Source: Icerya purchasi (taxonomy: Eukaryota > Arthropoda > Insecta > Hemiptera > Monophlebidae). From it: a stretch of DNA of 64,000 nucleotides. The notes under the pieces were generated by a model. That model searched no databases and had not been told where the DNA came from. It was given only the letters and a program-made list of their open reading frames with translations. The stretch's first letter is position 1. The number at the start of each line of letters is the position of its first letter. Below, one piece after another: positions 59,150-64,000 of this stretch. A program made the position numbers and the translations under genes. The stretch is taken from assembly GCA_039619475.1 (NCBI GenBank), contig CM077116.1, positions 22,719,443 through 22,783,442 of the forward strand, given 5' to 3'.

Positions 59150-60480
59150 ATCTGATTTGTTTTAATGTATGCTAAGGTTTTGGGCGATCGTTGCAGAAGA
59201 ATTGATGAGAATCTTTTGTAAAGGAAAATGTTGCAAATTTAGTACAAGTTGAAAGAATATGATGAACTGAAGGATAACATGTTTGGAACAGACAGGGCAG
59301 ATTGTGGGAAGCAAAGTACTGTGGTAAACGTAGTCATGAAACAAAGAAATGTGTCCAATTCTTAAGCGATTAATTATTGTAAAATCGCGCCGGGACATAT
59401 CCTCTGGTGGCCACCAGGGCTCAGTTGATGGTTTTATTGATCTTAAAAAGGTCTTTTGAGAAGCCCAGTCTAACCTCCATTCCTGCTTAGACTAATGCTG
59501 GAGTAGTCTCTTTATCGATGATGGTTGAGCGACATCATTGCTGCCTGTGCGTCCACGTCTATCCTTTCATTGCCAGAAACCCCGGTATGACCAGGAACCC
59601 ACAAGTATGACACCCGGCAATTTTCTTTCATGAGGTCTCAACCATGATCTGTTGCATTTGGCAAACCAGTGGGTTTTTCGGTTGCGAGCTGAGTATAGAA
59701 TGGAGAGATGCTATTAAATCTGTAATTACAAAAGGGGGCATTATTAGCCAAATAGATAAGCTGTAAACAGTATAAGATACCGTATAATTCAGCGTCGAGT
59801 ATTTTTGTATCAATCACGTAGTCGAAATGAGTGGACCGAGCCAAACAGGAGTGATACTGTATCCGACTGTGCACCATCAATATTCACTGGTACATAGTCA
59901 ATATACCTATCTATAGTTTGTATTGTTTTTCCGAGTGTATCTTGTGAGTTGTTTATTTGAGCATAGGCAAGTAGAGATGATATATTTATGTAAATTTCTA
60001 CGTAATTCCATGGTGCTAAAAGATTAGTTGGGTGCATTATGGGGAATTTTATATTACTTCGGTGTAAGAGAGCAAGGACTCTTATTAACGGATCATTTGG
60101 AAAACACAAGCGAGGAGGATGGTTGAAATAGGAGTGAGACTAATTGCGTATATGATGAGTAAAGGCATCTTAGTTGTGAATAGTAGTAACTCCTGTAAAA
60201 GAAAAGAGGTGGGATACCAGACAAGGCACATACACTAAGAGAAGAATAAGTTCTCTGTGGACACCAAAAATTGTTCTGAGGGCAGTATGGTGGATGGGAT
60301 CTAAAGAATTATTTAGGACGGTTTGTTTGGCAGACGAGTACACCTGGCAGCCATAGTTGATTCGGGTTGGGATGAAGGCTTTGTATATATTTAGGAGTAA
60401 TTTCGGACGGATATTGTATTTTTTATTGGATAGGTATTTCAGAATAGCCGTCGTGTAAGTAAGTGGAAATTTTTCGAAAA
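59150..60480 (-). mobile_element. LINE remnant: end of reverse transcriptase, RNase H and tail
   Basis: On the minus strand the order is: reverse transcriptase thumb region LKYLSNKKYNIRPKLLLNI then YKAFIPTRINYGCQVYSSA and LDPIHHTALRTIFGVHR (60470-60250); a linker; RNase H with DAELYGILYCLQLIYLA (59790) and LWVPGHTGVSGNERIDVDAQ (about 59600-59550); and the tail MSRRDFTIINRLRIGHISLF then LLPTICPVC (59398-59290). The first RNase H motif, TDGS, is not intact (YVPVNIDGAQSD is the likely equivalent). Several frameshifts are present. The gene order is that of I/jockey-like elements. It differs in sequence from family L and from the LINE at 4549. Confidence 0.85.
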
Positions 60481-61878
60481 AAAATATATTTTTTATTCTT
60501 TTCCTTTTTTTTTTTTTTTTTGTTATAAACAGTTCGTTCATCTTCATATAAACCTGATCTGGTATTATTGAAATCAGTTGTTAATAAAATTTTTCGATTT
60601 ATTATTTTATTGCTTAGCGATAACATTGAGCATCTTGTAATTTGTATTTCCCGGTTTTGGGGGTAACTATAATTTCTTCTACTATTTTAGGTCTGTAATC
60701 GTTTAATTTATATTTTTAAGCAGTTGCAAATTCAGTTTATTTTTAAAAATAACAGCTAATTTTTAACTGACTCTAGTCCTATTATCCATAATGCGAGGCT
60801 TAAAATTCTAACTTAGCGTAGTTGATAAAAATGAATGAAAGATCTAAGTTTAACTTAAATCAGAAATCGTATCTCCTTTTCGCTGTTATTTTTAATTTCG
60901 CGTACTGAGCAAACGGCGGTGAAGGTATTTTATTTCTTTGAATGTTGTCTTTTTTTTCTTTTTTTCTCGTATATTAGATTTATTTATTATTTACAATATT
61001 TCCATAACGGTTGATTAATATGTCCAAATCTAAATTAAGTTTTGGTGACACATTAATCCCATTTTACATTATTAGATAATTATCTATTTAAAATATCCAC
61101 TTAATAATAATAGGATCTTTTAATATCAATTCATATATGTTACTTTTACGATATTTCATTAACTGTAAATTTATTAAATTCCTTAAAAAGTTTGTTTGTG
61201 AGTTCATATCTACACCACCATTAAATATTACGTTATTGCTATCGCATCGTTATTATCCTGTAAATTTACATCTATCTGAATCTAAAAATTTTAAATCTTT
61301 TTTCAGATAATCCTTAAATGATTCCACGGCCCCCGCCGATATGTTGAAATAATTTGGTACATAAATAATATTGTTAGTTCTTTCGATTATGCTTGGAAAA
61401 AAGCTGAAATGTTACATCTCATTATAGTATTTCCGTATTTTCTAAAAACTGTAATATTCATTTATTATCTTTCTAAATTACTTTAATTTAATTAATTTTC
61501 GTATATTACGTTAATGAAATCATGCGTTATGCTGATCTTATTTTTAATTATTAATTAAAAATAAACGTATACGTTTACATGTCTAATGATTAATGATGAG
61601 TAATAACAAATTGCTCTATATGATTTAATTAATTTTATTGTCAACGTTCTTTGATAAGTTTTTAAAATTTTGTGAAATCTTTTAATTCTTTGTCAATATA
61701 AAAATAGTACCGGCGTATAAAATGTTAGATAATATTACCGATTTATGTTAATCCCCTTCTTATAATTTAATCTGCTATTGCTGCAAAGTTTGTTAAGAAA
61801 ACACGTAAACTTCGTTAATTTACAATATAATAAAAGCGGTTAAAGAATTTAAATTTATTATCTACCATTATTCATAAG
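60481..61878. other. AT-rich sequence without a recognisable gene
   Basis: A T-run at 60498-60518 may be the A-tail of a small minus-strand retro-insertion covering 60519 onwards, but no body could be defined. CGGCCCCCGCCGATATG near 61329 recalls the GGGGGCCGC unit ends without the rest of that unit. Confidence 0.35.
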
Positions 61879-62760
61879 CATGAGCGTACCCAGAAATTTT
61901 TTCAACCGGAGGGAAGGTTATATCATACAAAAACGCACATGTAAATTTTGTGTACTCTAATTTGATGCATTTATTAACAATATCTATAAAGGTTATGTAC
62001 TTGTTAGGATATAAACATAAATATTAATTTATTTACTAATCTATAAATAAAAGTACATACATGCATACTGCATTTTTGAACTTATTAACGATAAAAGCAT
62101 AAATTTATAATAGCTGAATGTTCATTAATACTGTAATGTGTAATTTAAAGGTATGTGAAAAATGCAAAAAAAAAAGTAATAAATGTGTCTGTAAACGCTT
62201 AAATTTATTTAAAAAGAAATTCCAGACGCCTTGTTGTTTGAGCAAACACGTCTGCAACTTCCTTCAGAAACTGGTTATCTGTTCTTTGATTAAACCGAGA
62301 CCATTCAATCGGTTTTCAGTTGTAGTCTGTTTGAGCCACGTTTTTATCCTTCGTAGTATAGAAAAAGAACGATCAATAGTACATGTTGTAACGGGAATGG
62401 TTATTGCAACTTGTATGACTATTTTAATCGAAGGATAAAATAATACATATTCAAGTAAATCAGTTAATGCTAATTGCTCAATATTTGCAACAGCTATCTG
62501 TGGAGTAATCGTCCAAAAATCATATTAATTTCCTGCTTCATAACGGAGATTTTCAATTCCGTATATTTCATTTATTACTTTCATATCGGTTATTATAAAA
62601 ACTAATTCTTTGATGTAAAATTTTTTGGATGAATTTTAAAAATTACAGTAATTGTTGCATTATTTTCGGAAAATCTGCAATCTATAGAATCTATTAATGA
62701 ATCTAAATATGAAATGAGAATATCACGTTGAAAGTATGATTCAAAACAATACATGTGAGG
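61879..62760 (-). pseudogene. hAT transposase remnant, C-terminal third, minus strand
   Basis: On the minus strand disrupted frames give SYFQRDILISYLDSLIDSID then CRFSENN (about 62750-62670), which matches the YYRxxIFIPYLDxxIxxLxxRF segment of hAT transposases. They continue with the dimerisation domain ITIPVTTCTIDRSFSILRRI then KTWLKQTTTENRLNGLGLIK (about 62400-62280), where the E-R-S-F-S core reads D-R-S-F-S. After one frameshift comes the tail EVADVFAQTTRRLEFLFK and a stop at 62207-62205. An end motif, CATGAGCGTACCCAG, at 61879 resembles hAT termini. The N-terminal and DDE-containing parts are missing; the break near 62760 adjoins a LINE fragment. It is the best-preserved transposase coding sequence in the window but non-functional. 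Confidence 0.88.
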
Positions 62761-62789
62761 TTAGTTCGTAAATTTTTTCAAATTCGGAT

Positions 62790-63500
62790 TGCGCGTTTTC
62801 ACGATGAAATTTAAATTAGAGAAATGACGGACAGTCAAATAGTTCGTGAAACAGCGATGGGAGAAAACATAAGACATGAGTTCGGCTTTAAATATGGAGC
62901 AAAAGGAAGGGAGTCGAAGGATTCAGAATGATTAATTTCCGGGAGTATAAAAGAGGTTCCAACTCTGCCCTCGATCCATTAGTAAAGATATGCTCATATG
63001 TAGAGAAAATAAGGAATTAATAGTGTTACGGAATTTCTGCATAACGTCGGCTCGAGATAAAGATTGGGATGGTAAGGACAGATATAGACAATTTTAGGAG
63101 AATGTATGAGATTAGCCAAGTCGAAGGAGAAGTAGGAGAGGTTGGAGGAGAAGATTACATAAGGAGAGTGAGAACTAAATCGTAAGGAGATGATAGGAAG
63201 GATAGGAATTTTTTTGGATTAAAACGCTAGTTCTTTATAAAATGGATTTTGCGAGGAAACAATACACTAAATAGGATCAACGGGGATGAATAGGGGACAC
63301 GTGTTTCATTCAGCAAGAATTACTGGAATCGGAGAAAATATAAGAGCACCGAGGCATTTTTGAATGATAATACGGACAGAGCAACTTAAAACGCTTCTAC
63401 TTTTTGTACTGTATAAAAATGGGCATTTAGGAGTAATGTTTGGATACCGTCAGTGATTAGCTTGTAAATCGCGCCTTGAGCGTTTCAAATACTTTTATCC
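62790..63500 (-). mobile_element. LINE family L fragment, reverse transcriptase end to RNase H
   Basis: On the minus strand, VRIIIQKCLGALIFSPIPVI (about 63380-63320) resembles the reverse transcriptase thumb of this family, and the start of the RNase H domain follows as FTNGSR (62987-62970; normally FTDGS) and SIFKAELMSYV (62902-62876). It aligns with FTDGSK and CSIISAELYVIL of the 39840 copy. The sequence stops where the hAT remnant begins. The first catalytic Asp of RNase H is changed to Asn, and stops are frequent. Confidence 0.65.
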
Positions 63501-64000
63501 GAATTCCCATTTCCACATATGGTAACATTAATAATATATTAAATCATCCCTTTTTAGTTTTTAAACAGGCGTTCATATTTTCCCCGCATTTTAATGAAAG
63601 ATTATAGTCGACTAACAAATTTGGACCTCAAACCGTTTTCAAAAACTAACCATGACGTTTAGGATGGAAATATAAGTCTTTCCGACAATTTTTAATTCCC
63701 AAAATGCATTAGGTACGACATAACCGCAAAAAAAAAAAAAACAAAAAAAAAAAACAAAAAAAAACAAAAAAAAAAAACGTTTTTTGAGACTCTTTTATTA
63801 TTTTGCTTGGAGCTGTGACCCTATTTAATACCTTTTTGACGATCTTTTTTTAGTTTTACTCCTGCGAGAATTAACGACCGATAATGAAATAGTTCGAGTT
63901 GGTCCACCTGGTCAAAAGTTCTGCGCATAGTAATGTTGGGACAGGTAATATTTCGGTCGTTGGTGAGCTTGTAAATGACGCTCTGAGTATTTCAATTTTC
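63501..64000. other. AT-rich end of window with A-rich repeat and a duplicated segment
   Basis: An A-rich (CAAAAAAAAA)n tract lies at 63727-63777. The last bases (63960-64000: GTTGGTGAGCTTGTAAATGA then CGCTCTGAGTATTTC) are a diverged copy of 63448-63490 (GTCAGTGATTAGCTTGTAAA then TCGCGCCTTGAGCGTTTC). This suggests a second, adjacent LINE family L copy that continues beyond the window. Confidence 0.45.

Noticed and set aside
62118..62438. 106-codon plus-strand frame with several cysteines
   Set aside because: It is antisense to the clear hAT transposase remnant; the Cys-rich appearance comes from the reverse complement.
1..64000. CRISPR arrays, operons, rRNA or phage features
   Set aside because: No regularly spaced repeats with unique spacers, no ribosome-binding-site-led gene runs and no rRNA signatures were seen; the sequence is eukaryotic in character.

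Overview
The window looks like nuclear DNA of a large, AT-rich insect genome, possibly hemipteran. The base composition, the many short A/T runs and TA repeats, the absence of dense ORFs, and the mix of decayed LINEs and small hAT elements all fit this. There is no operon-like or prokaryotic organisation. No complete host gene can be read. The organism assignment is an inference from composition and repeat types; no species marker was found.

Three places may belong to host genes. First, a minus-strand, GC-richer, Pro/Tyr-rich open segment (about 1242-997) has a matching splice acceptor and donor in the same phase. Second, a CpG-richer region around 25575-26200 has a perfect palindromic CRE (TGACGTCA), an arthropod-type TCAGT initiator and a consensus donor, and looks like a minus-strand promoter with a short first exon. 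Third, a plus-strand CxxC...CxxC zinc-ribbon-like exon candidate starts at about 26578. None of the three can be assigned to a named gene.

Most of the rest that can be explained is transposon debris. DNA elements: at least six hAT lineages. Three of these are short elements with readable termini. Two of those families have clear 8-bp target-site duplications (family A at 3891-4197 and 27289-27585; family B at 5712-6021, 11136-13003 and 50467-50889). The third (family C at 42875-~43390 and 56489-57096) has an uninformative TA duplication. The other lineages are transposase C-terminal remnants at 2834-3115, about 17880-18343 and 61879-62760. There are also long-inverted-repeat (foldback) elements at 7572-7803, 11321-11710, 38690-39235 and 53290-53880. 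Non-LTR elements: an RNase-H-bearing LINE at 4549-6040 (minus); a second RNase-H-bearing family at 21590-22070, 37190-37600 (minus), 39840-41061, 50000-50381 and 62790-63500 (minus); another at 59150-60480 (minus); endonuclease/reverse-transcriptase (RTE-like) remnants at 14990-15530, 28480-29290, 46440-47865 and 56257-56488; and a jockey-like fragment at 57640-58330.

Several insertions are nested, which gives a relative order. A family B hAT sits inside the 5 kb LINE, the largest family B copy sits inside an older degenerate about 260-bp tandem repeat, and a family C hAT sits in a TA repeat next to an RTE tail. The least ordinary item is an 81-codon ORF with a strong signal-peptide-like N-terminus inside the 1.87-kb family B element (11849-12094), which could be a captured host exon. 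Long stretches (for example 8000-10780, 18344-21285, 22071-25570, 29300-32590 and 43400-46440) hold nothing I can support as functional.
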